DNA of 64,000 bases from Gimesia alba (GCF_007744675.1 NZ_CP036269.1:6763493-6827492); one strand, 5' to 3'; shown: positions 29,348-37,968, numbered from the stretch's first letter. Notes: generated by a model from the letters alone, not told the origin. Numbers and translations: made by a program.

Positions 29348-29514
29348 TGATCAATTCTTCTATGAAACACAAATTCCTTATATTCCATCAGCGTTTTAGG
29401 AATGATGCACTGACTATGTGCCCTCACTGAGGCTTCCTGGTGAGGACACTGAGAACTTCTGACTGCAGGCAGTGAAACAGATCAGCAAGTCGTGTTATCG
29501 TTCTCGGAAACACA

Positions 29515-30228
29515 TCATTCATTATCTCGATGCAATTCACATTTGGCAGCCAAAACCCCCTCATATGTTTTGCCTTTTTCGATAAGTGATGCAAGCTGAT
29601 TGCCAATTTGCTCCAATAGGTTGATATGAGTGTCTCGATAAGCATAGGCTACGAAACTGGAAAAGAAGATAAATCCGATCGGTTGACTCTGAACGACGAT
29701 TGGACAAGTTAGACTCGATCGAATTCCTTGCTGATAGATCAGCCGAGTTGACTTTGAATTTGGATGTTCTTGCAGATATTTTTTGAGACAGTTGATGATG
29801 CGAGGGGTTTCAGATTCAAGTATCTGTTGAAGGCTGCTCCCTGCCATTGGAGCCTTAAATCCTGCTGTGAGGTAAACATGATTTGCTTCAGACCGTTCCC
29901 AATAAGCTCGCAATATACGTCCATCCTCTTCTAGAACCGCAAAACTGACTCTGTCGTATGGGATACTGTTACGAAATGAATCGTATAACCGGTTTAGCGT
30001 TTCGTCTAAAAAATACCCTGAATTGAGGTGGATTGCATCATCATTGAGTTTTTGCATCTGAACAAATTTGTGATCAAGGTTTTGAGAAAGTTCTGATAGA
30101 GCCAAGCTTAGTCGGCTTCTATGATCACTACTTTTTTCTCCTGGTATTCCTGATAACTGACTGTGAAGGTAGGCATGAATCATTTTCTCAACAAGGTTTT
30201 GAGATCCTTCAGTATGTGAATCATTCAT
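29515..30228 (-). CDS. GAF-domain protein, GGDEF-less paralogue of the cyclase
   Basis: 237 residues. They match the first half of the cyclase at 23021-24259 almost throughout (LNSGYFLDETLNRLYDSFRNSIPYDRVSFAVLEEDG... MAGSSLQQILES... GIRSSLTCPIVVQSQPIGFIFFSSF), then stop shortly after the GAF domain where the paralogue continues into GGDEF. It may be a truncated duplicate or a stand-alone sensor that competes for ligand or dimerises with the cyclase. No residue of the cyclase domain remains. Confidence 0.75.
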   Translation of the reverse strand: MNDSHTEGSQNLVEKMIHAYLHSQLSGIPGEKSSDHRSRLSLALSELSQNLDHKFVQMQKLNDDAIHLNSGYFLDETLNRLYDSFRNSIPYDRVSFAVLEEDGRILRAYWERSEANHVYLTAGFKAPMAGSSLQQILESETPRIINCLKKYLQEHPNSKSTRLIYQQGIRSSLTCPIVVQSQPIGFIFFSSFVAYAYRDTHINLLEQIGNQLASLIEKGKTYEGVLAAKCELHRDNE

Positions 30229-30628
30229 TATTCAATTCCAGCGTGTAAATATGACACCCTTACCTGCAATTGTAGACTACTGTTTTCGAGATGTATGAAC
30301 AGTTCCATTTTTTTCTTAGATATGTGTCCTGTAGCCTCAATCTTAATGATGGTTTAACCGGTTCCCCTCCAGATCGATAATGATGAGGGGTGATTGCCTT
30401 GATGCTCCTGTTACTCTTGATAAAAAACACAAAATGTCCGTTTTACAAACATAAGAATCTTGATACCATTATCCAAAAGTGTACTTTAATATATTGATTC
30501 TAAGTTGAGTTCCAGAAAATCTTCGCAGTCCAGTGGCAGTCGGGCCTCCTTATAGCAGGCACTAAGGCAGGCATGAGATCCCCTTCCTTTCATGTTTGAG
30601 AGGGAGGGGGTATTCATTCTTCATCAGT
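30229..30628. other. Intergenic region, no gene seen
   Basis: About 400 bp without a supported gene. It holds the promoter of the GAF protein at its left end and the trailer of the BLUF gene at its right end. Confidence 0.4.
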
Positions 30629-31093
30629 TCAGTCTAGCTGGATCTGGTCTTCTGATTGATCCGTTCTGTGCTTTTTTAGTTCCATAAATAATCTTAAGGC
30701 GTACTTTGCCAAAGCTCTCTTTTCACTCACGGTAGTTTTTTCGTGGAGTGACGTCATACATCTTTTCAGTTTATAGAAGTCAATCTTCTTACAATCGTCC
30801 ATATTGTATAAACCCATATTCCAGTTAGGAAAGAACCGCTTTTTGATCGTATCGGAAATGATTCGGTTGATTTGATAATGTCGGTTGTCCTTTTGAATCT
30901 TGGAGAACACAGACTCTACGTCATCGCGTTCCCCCTCCAGTACTTGGAAAAAATGACCACGATCATAGACCAATACTCCGGTAATTTCCTGGGTTGCATT
31001 ATTGCGACAGGCAACGCCCAAGATTTCATTTAGTCCCTCTTTTGACATCGGAACGACACTCTTACTGACATAGATAAGTTGATAGAGTTTCAT
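30629..31093 (-). CDS. BLUF-domain blue-light sensor
   Basis: 154 residues. The first 95 form a BLUF flavin domain: the N-terminal LYQLIYVSKSV strand with the photoactive Tyr, the NNATQEITGVLVYDRGHFFQVLEGERDDVESVFSKIQKDNRH block containing the key Asn and Gln, and a later W in FPNWNMGLY. The C-terminal 55 residues are a helical tail. BLUF proteins bind FAD and usually control c-di-GMP enzymes or regulators by protein contact; the adjacent GAF/GGDEF/PilZ genes make that plausible here. No SD is apparent. Confidence 0.88.
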   Translation of the reverse strand: MKLYQLIYVSKSVVPMSKEGLNEILGVACRNNATQEITGVLVYDRGHFFQVLEGERDDVESVFSKIQKDNRHYQINRIISDTIKKRFFPNWNMGLYNMDDCKKIDFYKLKRCMTSLHEKTTVSEKRALAKYALRLFMELKKHRTDQSEDQIQLD

Positions 31094-31527
31094 TGCAGAT
31101 CAGCCAGGAGATCTAAATTTAAAATTCTCAAATACCTGATTTGGCTTATCGGTTTCAAATGGAGGTAAAAGCCTCAAAATTCGATGACATTAAATACAAT
31201 CAGATAAAATTATCGAATAATTGTCGGACCAGATTAACAAAATAGCATGACTCTATTTCAATTTAGGTTATTGTTAATGCACTATATGTGATCTCATGGC
31301 CATTATTCGTTGCAAGGTTACTCCATCCACTCATTGAGTTCCGCCCAAGCGTTTCCAGATCACAATCCTGAATATGCCTCTGGAAAAAGACAGCTGGTTC
31401 TACGCAGACCGCATTACCGATCAGTATTGGGACAACGCGTCTACAACCGTCAATTTCAACAGCGCCAAGCATGAAAGAGAACCCCTGGGCCGACACTATC
31501 GACCGCAGCTTGGGAGCGAAATATTAG

Positions 31528-31722
31528 AGAGATACCAAGAAGTTGTTTCTCGAAGGGTTAACGCTTGCTGAAGCGAATGCCATTCGTCGTACTTTCAAAA
31601 TCGCCCCTGGACTGCTGTGGAGAGCGGTCCGTGGTAAAACATTCCGGAAATTGCCACCATGGGAAGTACAGTTGGAATTCCCATTTATGGATGACGATTG
31701 GGATGAGTGTGCGGGGAGTTGA
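31528..31722 (+). pseudogene. Unidentified coding fragment
   Basis: A frame reading KKLFLEGLTLAEANAIRRTF...LPPWEVQLEFPFMDDDWDE has protein-like composition but no start codon or ribosome binding site, and an in-frame TAG lies just upstream. It is probably the 3' end of a gene broken when the 29.1-31.8 kb segment was assembled. No family is recognised. The rest of 31094-31828 holds nothing convincing. Confidence 0.3.
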
Positions 31723-31828
31723 CCACTGACTCAAGTCCGAATAATGTCTATTTCTTGGACATCACACGTTTTGCTCTATCGATAGGCAAGGTTTACTCTT
31801 CAATCAGCTCAGTATATTATGACATTAT

Positions 31829-31849
31829 GGCACTGCGCTCCATGATGCC
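31829..31849 (+). repeat. att-like site next to integrase A
   Basis: GGCACTGCGCTCCATGATGC lies 64 bp past the 3' end of integrase A. It matches the motif at 29108 (direct) and the one in the same relative place after integrase B (63663-63685, inverted). A position just outside the integrase 3' end is usual for attachment sites of such elements. Confidence 0.6.
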
Positions 31850-31912
31850 TTTGTCGTGTGGATGAAAAGTCCGATATATTTGAGAAAGCCGATCAAAAAT
31901 AAATTGATCCTC

Positions 31913-33544
31913 TCAAATTGAATTAAGAATGATCTTGAGCTTTTGGATCTCTTCAGCAGAAAGCAGAGACATTGATTCTGCGGGCTCATTATTAGAGTTC
32001 TTATTTTCCAATTTCTCACGAACCTCAGAAGCAGCAGCCTGGGCAGCTTTGGTCGCACCATAAAACTTCTCAGTCGTTGAAAAATCTCGGTGCCGTAAAA
32101 TGACTTTGAGTGTTTCAGCAGAGATCCCGGCGTTGATCAGCCGGTGAGCACAACCCCGTCTCAGGTCATGGGCAGTGGCATACTTCAGACGGCGTCCCGT
32201 TTCTTCATCTGGCTGCTGAACGATAATCCGGGCCTGCTCTCCAATCTGAGCAATGATTCGGCTGACTCGGTCTGTTGACAGTCGTTTCTCCGCTCTCTGT
32301 GCCTGCCTGCTGGATTGTTTCTCAGCTCGTTTTCTGAGTTTCGCAATGGAATTGGGAGCGATTTCCCCCTGATGCTGATTGAATTCGATCTTGCGTTTGA
32401 TTTTCGCTTTACCGAGCCAGTTCCGGATGGTGGTATCAGAAACCCCGCAGGCTCGGCCGATGGCAGTATTGCTGTACTGTTCTGCCAGCCTGGCGAGATC
32501 CCGGTTAGTTGGTCTGAACCATTGACCGTCTGCTTCGATCTGATATTCCATCGGCTGAGGATTTACCACCCAGCCCCGTCGCTCTTTTTCAGGAACCTGT
32601 TCGAGCAAATCTTGCAGACCTGGCAGCATCGGAATTTCCTGGTTTTTGCGGTTCTTCTGTGTTGAGGGAATCACGATTGTGGGATGCAAATCCTGACGGT
32701 CCGGCCAGACGGGGTGTAACTTTCGTTCATCATCCCAGGAAAAGTTCATCACATCACTGATGCGAAAGGCACTTTCCCAAAGTATCTGTAAAACGAATTT
32801 CCAGGAATCTGCCGGTTGCTTACCTACGACTTCAGGAGTGACCTCTAGCATTTTTTCAAATTCTTCACTGCTAACCGGCCGCCCTTTCATCACATCATCC
32901 ACACTCAGTTTGGTGAGAGGAGGGATCTTCCGGATCCAGTCGTGACGATAGCAGTACCGCACGAATGCCATAATTGCCCCCATCGAAGAGTTGACCGTCG
33001 TCGGAGCCCGGTAATCCTGCCGGCTTTCTTCACCAGCGAGCAGCCGATCCTGTAAATACTCCAACGCCGTCAGAGTGGTGTATTCTTCGATGTTTCCATT
33101 CTCCGGAAGTTCCTGCTCCTTCCGCTGATTTTCCAGGATCCGGCCAGCTATTCCGATTCGCGACATGGAATTATCTAATGATTTATTCCGGAAACGCTTT
33201 TTGCAGTGTTCATAGTAGTGTTCCACACAATCCTGCCAGTGCATATCGCTCAGATATTCAACCTGTTCCTGGGGCTCTGGGGCAGGGGGTGGAACGTGAG
33301 TCTGGATTTCCAGAGCTTCCGTGATCACGCCTCCAGACTCAATATAGCGACCGTTCAATAATCGCTCACGACACTCGCGCATGATCCGGCGGGCTTCACG
33401 CCGATCCCGGGTGCCGCAGTTTTTCCGGATCCGTTTCTGATGCAGCGGACAATAGAATTTCAGAACATACCCGTTCTTATCTTTCTCTTTGAGAGGCCGA
33501 TTCGGGTAGAGCTGGACATTTCCGATTTCAGGTTTGCGAGGCAT
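31913..33544 (-). CDS. Tyrosine recombinase/integrase A with inserted HTH
   Basis: 543 residues. An N-terminal arm-binding region (residues 1-90) with conserved Cys (FYCPLHQKRIRKNCGTRDRREA) and a core-binding domain (100-215) precede the catalytic domain: Arg261 (ESAFRISDV), Lys near 297, H-x-L-R at 459-462 (AHDLRRG), His485 and the nucleophile Tyr495 (STTEKFYG). Between the first Arg and HxxR, about residues 345-440 are an insertion containing a clear HTH (NTAIGRACGVSDTTIRNWL). Such an insertion is not part of the standard fold. It is about 90% similar to integrase B and is followed by an att-like site. The excisionase-like gene lies 20 bp upstream. Confidence 0.93.
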   Translation of the reverse strand: MPRKPEIGNVQLYPNRPLKEKDKNGYVLKFYCPLHQKRIRKNCGTRDRREARRIMRECRERLLNGRYIESGGVITEALEIQTHVPPPAPEPQEQVEYLSDMHWQDCVEHYYEHCKKRFRNKSLDNSMSRIGIAGRILENQRKEQELPENGNIEEYTTLTALEYLQDRLLAGEESRQDYRAPTTVNSSMGAIMAFVRYCYRHDWIRKIPPLTKLSVDDVMKGRPVSSEEFEKMLEVTPEVVGKQPADSWKFVLQILWESAFRISDVMNFSWDDERKLHPVWPDRQDLHPTIVIPSTQKNRKNQEIPMLPGLQDLLEQVPEKERRGWVVNPQPMEYQIEADGQWFRPTNRDLARLAEQYSNTAIGRACGVSDTTIRNWLGKAKIKRKIEFNQHQGEIAPNSIAKLRKRAEKQSSRQAQRAEKRLSTDRVSRIIAQIGEQARIIVQQPDEETGRRLKYATAHDLRRGCAHRLINAGISAETLKVILRHRDFSTTEKFYGATKAAQAAASEVREKLENKNSNNEPAESMSLLSAEEIQKLKIILNSI

Positions 33545-33564
33545 GACAGTTCAGAGGGGAGAGG

Positions 33565-33780
33565 CTATTCTGCCTCACTCGATTTTGTTTGGGAATGACT
33601 TTCGAAAAATTCGAGCAGGCTCTGGCCGGTAATCCAACGCGTGTGCCCTACCGTGACATACGGCAAGCCGTCATCCAGCATCTTGTCCCAGAACCGCTGG
33701 GAGATACCGAGGCGTTGCATCACCATCGCCTTACTGTAGGCTTCTGCTGCGTGAATGATCCCACTACTATTTTTATTCAT
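33565..33780 (-). CDS. Excisionase-like small DNA-binding protein A
   Basis: 71 residues with AGGAAC before the start. It reads as a winged-helix MerR/Xis-type protein (AYSKAMVMQRLGISQRFWDKMLDDGLPYVTVGHTRWITGQSLLEFFESH): a helix-turn-helix that selects DNA followed by a wing and a W-I-x-G turn. Its position directly upstream of the integrase, and the same arrangement in element B, support a role in directing excision. Confidence 0.82.
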   Translation of the reverse strand: MNKNSSGIIHAAEAYSKAMVMQRLGISQRFWDKMLDDGLPYVTVGHTRWITGQSLLEFFESHSQTKSSEAE

Positions 33781-33865
33781 CGTACTGTTCCTGGAATTAA
33801 AGAATCGAAAAGCAGGACGGCGATCGAATGATCAATCACCGTCCAGAAACGAATCTGCCGAAGTT

Positions 33866-34141
33866 CTAGTCCAGAAAGATTTCGGCTTCAGCCCGTTCGA
33901 CGTATCCCTGTGCCATCTGCAGCACGCGGATGGCCTGGGGCAATTCCGCCAGATTAAAGGACGACGTATATTTAACGTCCTCTCCATCCTTATACCGTTT
34001 CTGCACATTGACGCTGCGGACCGTGATGGGGCCTTCGTCTGTTTCGATCTCATGTCCGAAAACGGAAGCCGAGATGAATCCAATCCGGAACACTTTTTCC
34101 GGAGGATTACTACTGCTTCGCTTTGCACTTTTCTTAGCCAT
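33866..34141 (-). CDS. Small element protein, FRIG-xxSASVF family (copy 1)
   Basis: 91 residues with AAAGG upstream. After a Lys/Ser-rich tail, the core reads VFRIGFISASVFGHEIETDEGPITVRSVNVQKRYKDGEDVKYTSSFNLAELPQAIRVLQMAQ. The same core pattern (F-R-x-G-x-x-A-S-V-F ... V-x-x-Q-R-x-Y-K-x-G-E ... S-F-x-x-x-D/E-L-P) occurs in the gene at 35280. I believe this family is common in planctomycete mobile elements, but I know no function. A beta-rich core plus helix would suit a small nucleic-acid-binding protein. Confidence 0.7.
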   Translation of the reverse strand: MAKKSAKRSSSNPPEKVFRIGFISASVFGHEIETDEGPITVRSVNVQKRYKDGEDVKYTSSFNLAELPQAIRVLQMAQGYVERAEAEIFLD

Positions 34142-34472
34142 CGATTCAACCTTTCTGTGGAAGGAACAGTGTTAGATTGCTTCTCCAAATGAACCAGCAA
34201 CCCGTTAGATTCGCTTGTGCCTGCACGATGCAGACAGAAAGCAACAATGCCAGCTGATCTCTCACTGCGCAAGAAGATCAGGACAGAATTGAAAAAGGGG
34301 TATTGGTGTTCCGAGAGAGGGAATCCAGGTCAGAAAGGGATTCAGCTACGAAATCCATCATGTACAGCCAGTGATTATCGGCAGGTCTTCCAGATAGAAG
34401 ACTCAACCAATCATCGCCTGGCAGAGATAAAACTGGGGGAGCCCCAGGGAATGGCTCCCATCAATTCGCTGT
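34142..34472. other. Intergenic region in element A, no gene seen
   Basis: About 330 bp; no frame has family resemblance plus a ribosome binding site. Confidence 0.35.
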
Positions 34473-34682
34473 TCATAGCAGGAAGTAAATAACGCCGCAG
34501 AGCAATGTGAGACCGCTGATCGCGACATCCAATCCTGCCCCAGGTATCTGAGTAGGACGGATATCTCGTTTTGGCGGTCTCAGCATTTCAACATAGACGA
34601 ATTTACCAGCCCGTAAACAACGTCTTCTGCAGTATCGAAAGAAGCGTCTCAACAAAATCCAGAACCTGCTGATCCAGTTCAT
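34473..34682 (-). CDS. Possible small membrane protein
   Basis: 69 residues from the ATG at 34682 (GCAGG 8 bases upstream); longer in-frame starts exist. A basic amphipathic N-terminus (SRFWILLRRFFRYCRRRC) and a hydrophobic C-terminal segment (LDVAISGLTLLCGVIYFLL) suggest a tail-anchored peptide. Similar small membrane proteins occur in element B. No family is recognised. Confidence 0.4.
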   Translation of the reverse strand: MNWISRFWILLRRFFRYCRRRCLRAGKFVYVEMLRPPKRDIRPTQIPGAGLDVAISGLTLLCGVIYFLL

Positions 34683-34847
34683 TAACGACCTGCAAAACGC
34701 TTGAATGATTTGGTTAATCATAGAAAAGAGGGGAAAGAAATTATGTCGATCTGCCCAGTGCAGAATCGAATCATTTATCACCTCAACATCGGATTCGACC
34801 GTTCCTACATCCCTGTGTGCAGGACCAGTAAAAAAGATGAAAGGTTT

Positions 34848-35060
34848 TTAGTTCGATTTATTAACAGGTTTTGTCTCCGATTCAGCAGATTTGGAGCCAG
34901 CCTGCCTGCTACGTACCTTGATGGCCTTCTGCAGACAGCTCCAGCATAAAGGGGCCTTGCCGATGAATCCGTCGTCAAAATCAGTGGTGACGCATTCCTT
35001 ATTCTTTTCGCACCAGGTACATGTTTCTGTCGAATGATACTGCGTAATTGTGACATTCAT
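34848..35060 (-). CDS. Small zinc-binding protein
   Basis: 70 residues with AAAGGTCC upstream. Two Cys pairs (CTWCEKNKEC and LCWSC) arranged around DFDDGFIGKAP resemble a small zinc finger that would bind DNA or protein. The tail is Lys/Ser-rich. No family is recognised. An overlapping ATG in another frame at 35056 reads a less protein-like sequence. Confidence 0.6.
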   Translation of the reverse strand: MNVTITQYHSTETCTWCEKNKECVTTDFDDGFIGKAPLCWSCLQKAIKVRSRQAGSKSAESETKPVNKSN

Positions 35061-35279
35061 GATCCGGACCTTTCCCGATTAAATGGATTTGAGAAAACGA
35101 AGTTGAGTTCAGTACAGGAAAGGTCTGCCTGTCTCGGAAAAGATGATTTGAAATCCGGTTGATCAGCCGATGATATTAAGTAGGTTCAACCTGGGCTGAA
35201 CACAGTCAATCTCACTCAGCTTCCCTTCCCAGATGGAAGGAGGGAAACGGGCAATCAGGGTCACCCGTTTCCAGTACGA

Positions 35280-35702
35280 TCACTTGTTCTCCTTCTGACC
35301 GTTAGTTTCGGTGTTAAGAATGAACTCCCAGGCCTGCTTGGTTAGCAAACTGACAATAGGTAGATCATCCCGACCGAAACTGTTGGTCGATTTCCATTCC
35401 TCGCCCTGCTTATAGGAACGCTGGAGCGTTACCTTATAGAAGGTCGTTTTGCCGTCTTCGGATTGATTTTCGAAGACACTGGCAGTAATGCCGCGCAGCC
35501 GGAATGACTGCACGGGTTTTTTGGAATCGGTCTTATCAGACATCATAAAAAGGGGAACAAAACAAAAATGGGGTTCATCAGCTTTTGTGAATGAACCACC
35601 GTAAAACTCCACACCCTGTTTTCTGGCTTGCTGACGTCCCTGAACGTCGTCAAACTCGGTCACAGTGGTTTGGTGTGGCTGCTTAGTAACGGTTACTGTC
35701 AT
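35280..35702 (-). CDS. FRIG-xxSASVF family protein (copy 2)
   Basis: 140 residues if translation starts at 35702, where the ATG overlaps the previous stop as ATGA and so would be coupled. An internal ATG pair at 35546/35543 would give only the conserved core of about 88 residues (SFRLRGITASVFENQSEDGKTTFYKVTLQRSYKQGEEWKSTNSFGRDDLPIVSLLTKQA). That core matches the protein at 33866. It is downstream of the replication-relaxation gene in one operon, which hints at a DNA-processing role. Confidence 0.68.
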   Translation of the reverse strand: MTVTVTKQPHQTTVTEFDDVQGRQQARKQGVEFYGGSFTKADEPHFCFVPLFMMSDKTDSKKPVQSFRLRGITASVFENQSEDGKTTFYKVTLQRSYKQGEEWKSTNSFGRDDLPIVSLLTKQAWEFILNTETNGQKENK

Positions 35703-36571
35703 GGAGTTTCTAATTCTGTTTCCAGGGGATTGACCAACGGCGCCCGTTCCCCCTGGCAATTCAGTGTAATCGGTTCGTGTAAAAATGCTTCCGGCGTTAA
35801 TTCGTGTTGTTCGATGCAGAGCCATAAATCGGGGCGTGGGCGTGTCTTGAGTTTCTCTGCCGTCGTTTTACAGCGATACGCATTGGTAGTGACAAACAAA
35901 ACACTGAAAACATCCAGTGTGGTATCCGGAAAATGCTTGCGATGCAGCCTGCGATTGGCCAGTTCCGCGTACCCTTTCGTTTTCCGGGCCGCGATCTGTT
36001 TCGGTGAACTGGTTCCCAGATCCTGTTCCAGGTAAAAGACTTTCTTATGTCCCCGTAATGAGAGCACGAAACCGGCATCAGGCGAACAGGACAAGGGAGG
36101 CTGTTCGTTGAGTTTGGTCTGTAAAAAGAACTGTTCTTTGGCGTGATCGGTTTTGTTGACAGTCTCCCACTCGTTGATCCAGCGATCGAGTTTGACTTCA
36201 CTCTGTAATGCAATTCCCTGTTCGATCACTGTCCGGGTTTTGTTCATCGCAATCCAATGATTTAAACGATCTGCACGGGGCTGGCGCGTACTGACAGACA
36301 GATACGTCTCATCATCATAATAGGAAGCCAACAATTCCGTGGCCGGTTTTGTGAGATAATAGACAGGAGCGGCCCCATTCGCCCCAGGCAGTGTGACCTG
36401 CATCGCATGCTTGGTGAGATAACCAGCTTGACGCAATTTGGTCAAACGTTTCCGCAGAGAACGCCCTGAAGCCAAGTGGGGAGCGCAAAGTCGCTGAATC
36501 TGTTCGCGTGTCAAAACGTAATAGCGAGCCAGCGTGGCCAGAATCTGGATATCCGCTTCGGTAACGGGCAT
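35699..36571 (-). CDS. Replication-relaxation-like protein A
   Basis: 290 residues with GGAGTG upstream. The N-terminal winged helix (DIQILATLARYYVLTREQIQRLCAP...SLRKRLTKLRQAGYLTKH...YYLTKPATELL) and the following DRLNHWIAMNKTRTVIEQGI segment and PDAGFVLSLRGHKKVFYLEQDLGT block are the usual layout of the replication-relaxation family found on plasmids and integrative elements. The second half resembles a nuclease-like fold with a PDA...YLEQDLG acidic motif, which may cut or nick DNA. It is the closest thing to a DNA-processing protein in element A; no classic MOB relaxase is seen. Confidence 0.75.
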   Translation of the reverse strand: MPVTEADIQILATLARYYVLTREQIQRLCAPHLASGRSLRKRLTKLRQAGYLTKHAMQVTLPGANGAAPVYYLTKPATELLASYYDDETYLSVSTRQPRADRLNHWIAMNKTRTVIEQGIALQSEVKLDRWINEWETVNKTDHAKEQFFLQTKLNEQPPLSCSPDAGFVLSLRGHKKVFYLEQDLGTSSPKQIAARKTKGYAELANRRLHRKHFPDTTLDVFSVLFVTTNAYRCKTTAEKLKTRPRPDLWLCIEQHELTPEAFLHEPITLNCQGERAPLVNPLETELETP

Positions 36572-36852
36572 ATTTCACTCCGATGATCGTTCTGAATTCT
36601 CATCTCTTCACAGCAACCGGGCCAGGAGCCCTGTTCTGTAAAAACAGTGTACCTCTCAGGTACCAAAAAGAGCACCGAGCGAAACTTCGAAAATGGAAGC
36701 AGCTCGGTGAAACGATCCCGAAGGATGAATTTACAACCGGGCGAAATGGCTTCACAGCCTTGCGACTGTGTCAGACAATCCGTCAACCGGAGGCAACCTT
36801 GAAAAGGTCAATGCATCATTTATAAACGTGGAGCTTCAAATGTCAAGAAGAA
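36572..36852. other. Intergenic region, no gene seen
   Basis: It holds the promoter of the relaxation gene and the trailer of the toxin-antitoxin pair. Frames in it lack support. Confidence 0.35.
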
Positions 36853-37167
36853 TTATTTGGCATCAAACAATTTTCTGAATACGGCAGGTATGTCACGTGC
36901 CCCATGAATGATGGCAACCAGTAAGATTCCCTTTTCAATGGGACGGTAAAAAATCACATAGCTGCCCACGGGAAAGCAACGGATCTCCTCGCCCAATTCG
37001 GATCTCAGCTCTCCCATTTCAGGCTGGCGTGCATAGGCCTGACATTTTTCACCGATTCGAAGTAAAAAATCAGTGGCGATTTTCCGGCTGCCACTCTCCT
37101 GGGCAATATACTTTCCGATCTCTTTGATCGCAGACCGAAACTGATCTGTTCGCAGGACTTGGCTCAT
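36853..37167 (-). CDS. ParE/RelE-superfamily toxin
   Basis: 104 residues. Fold pattern: FRSAIKEIGKYIAQESGSRKIATDFLLRIGEKCQAYARQPEMGELRSELGEEIRCFPVGSYVIFYRPIEKGILLVAIIHGARDIPAVF. The R-x-F-P-x-x-x-Y-x-I-F-Y and I-x-x-I-H-G-A-R-D blocks are typical of ParE toxins, which target gyrase. It overlaps the antitoxin stop by 4 bases and is translated after it. Probable role: stabilising the element. Confidence 0.88.
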   Translation of the reverse strand: MSQVLRTDQFRSAIKEIGKYIAQESGSRKIATDFLLRIGEKCQAYARQPEMGELRSELGEEIRCFPVGSYVIFYRPIEKGILLVAIIHGARDIPAVFRKLFDAK

Positions 37168-37424
37168 GAGATCGGCTGGCCTGTTTCGTCCACTTCTGAT
37201 TCCAGCTCTGAAATAATCTCATCAACATCAAAGGGGGCCACCCGACCTGCTTTTTCTTCATCGAGTGACTGTTGAATTTGCTGTCTTAGCTCAGCGTGTC
37301 TTTGCTTCAACTCCCGAAAGACTTCCAATGCTTCCGTCACCAGGGCTGTTTCATCTTCATAATTACCGGTAGACATCTCTTCTTCGATGAACTTGATGAT
37401 CTCCGGGGGATAAGCGGTTGACAT
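37164..37424 (-). CDS. ParD-type antitoxin
   Basis: 86 residues from ATG 37424 (MSTAYPPEIIKFIEEEMSTGNYEDETALVTEALEVFRELKQR). This is a ribbon-helix-helix pattern followed by a C-terminal acidic, toxin-wrapping tail (DVDEIISELESEVDE). A longer frame from 37460 is not needed. The antitoxin gene comes first and its stop overlaps the toxin start, the standard ParDE order. It should repress its own promoter. Confidence 0.85.
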   Translation of the reverse strand: MSTAYPPEIIKFIEEEMSTGNYEDETALVTEALEVFRELKQRHAELRQQIQQSLDEEKAGRVAPFDVDEIISELESEVDETGQPIS

Positions 37425-37648
37425 TAGTGTCTCCAGACAAAGAAAGTAATTACGGAACAATTATACCATGAATATTGTGAATGTGTCAAAAACTGATTGT
37501 TTCGTTGATCGGCAAATTCCCTGCAACAAAGGGGGGGAGGAGCCGTTTAGACTCGGCCCCGCCGAGATCGCACCCGGCGATAGAACCGGTCGTTTTGCCC
37601 TCTTTCCTGTTATCGATCAAATAAACCTTATGTCGATCGTCGTGCGAT

Positions 37649-37813
37649 GGGTCGCCAGGGTCGCAACCCTGGCTATTATTGGGGGAATCGCGGTGTGGAA
37701 CGACCGACCAATGGTGGGAAAACCAGTGTGAGAAATCGAACACTGGATACCACCCCCACGCAGCAATAATAGCCAGGGTTTGATGAGGCCACGAATCACG
37801 ACCCTGGCGACCC
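37649..37813. repeat. Long interrupted inverted repeat
   Basis: GGGTCGCCAGGGTCG (37649-37663) is the exact complement of 37799-37813, and AACCCTGGCTATTATTG (37665-37681) is the exact complement of 37764-37780. The right arm carries an extra 18 bases between its two blocks. Each arm also contains its own CCAGGG/CCCTGG hairpin. It looks like a REP/MITE-type element. No gene is supported in 37425-37968. Confidence 0.7.
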
Positions 37814-37968
37814 CTAAACGGCTGGGTGGGAATACATTAGAAAATCGTAGCTGGGGCCAATGCGAAGACCCGGCCTGGATCCCCTTTGGCCCCCTTATCT
37901 GGCCCCGGTGGAATTCCTTGGAAATCAAGTTGTAACATTTTTTCAGATTGGAGAAAGCTACGGACTTG

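Noticed and set aside
31263..31496. Minus-strand frame with a faint resemblance to a bifunctional-nuclease N-terminus (EIDGCRRVVPILIG)
   Set aside because: Only a short match by eye, no ribosome binding site, and surrounded by broken sequence.
37468..37743. Short frames through the long inverted repeat
   Set aside because: They are created by the repeat arms and read differently in each arm.
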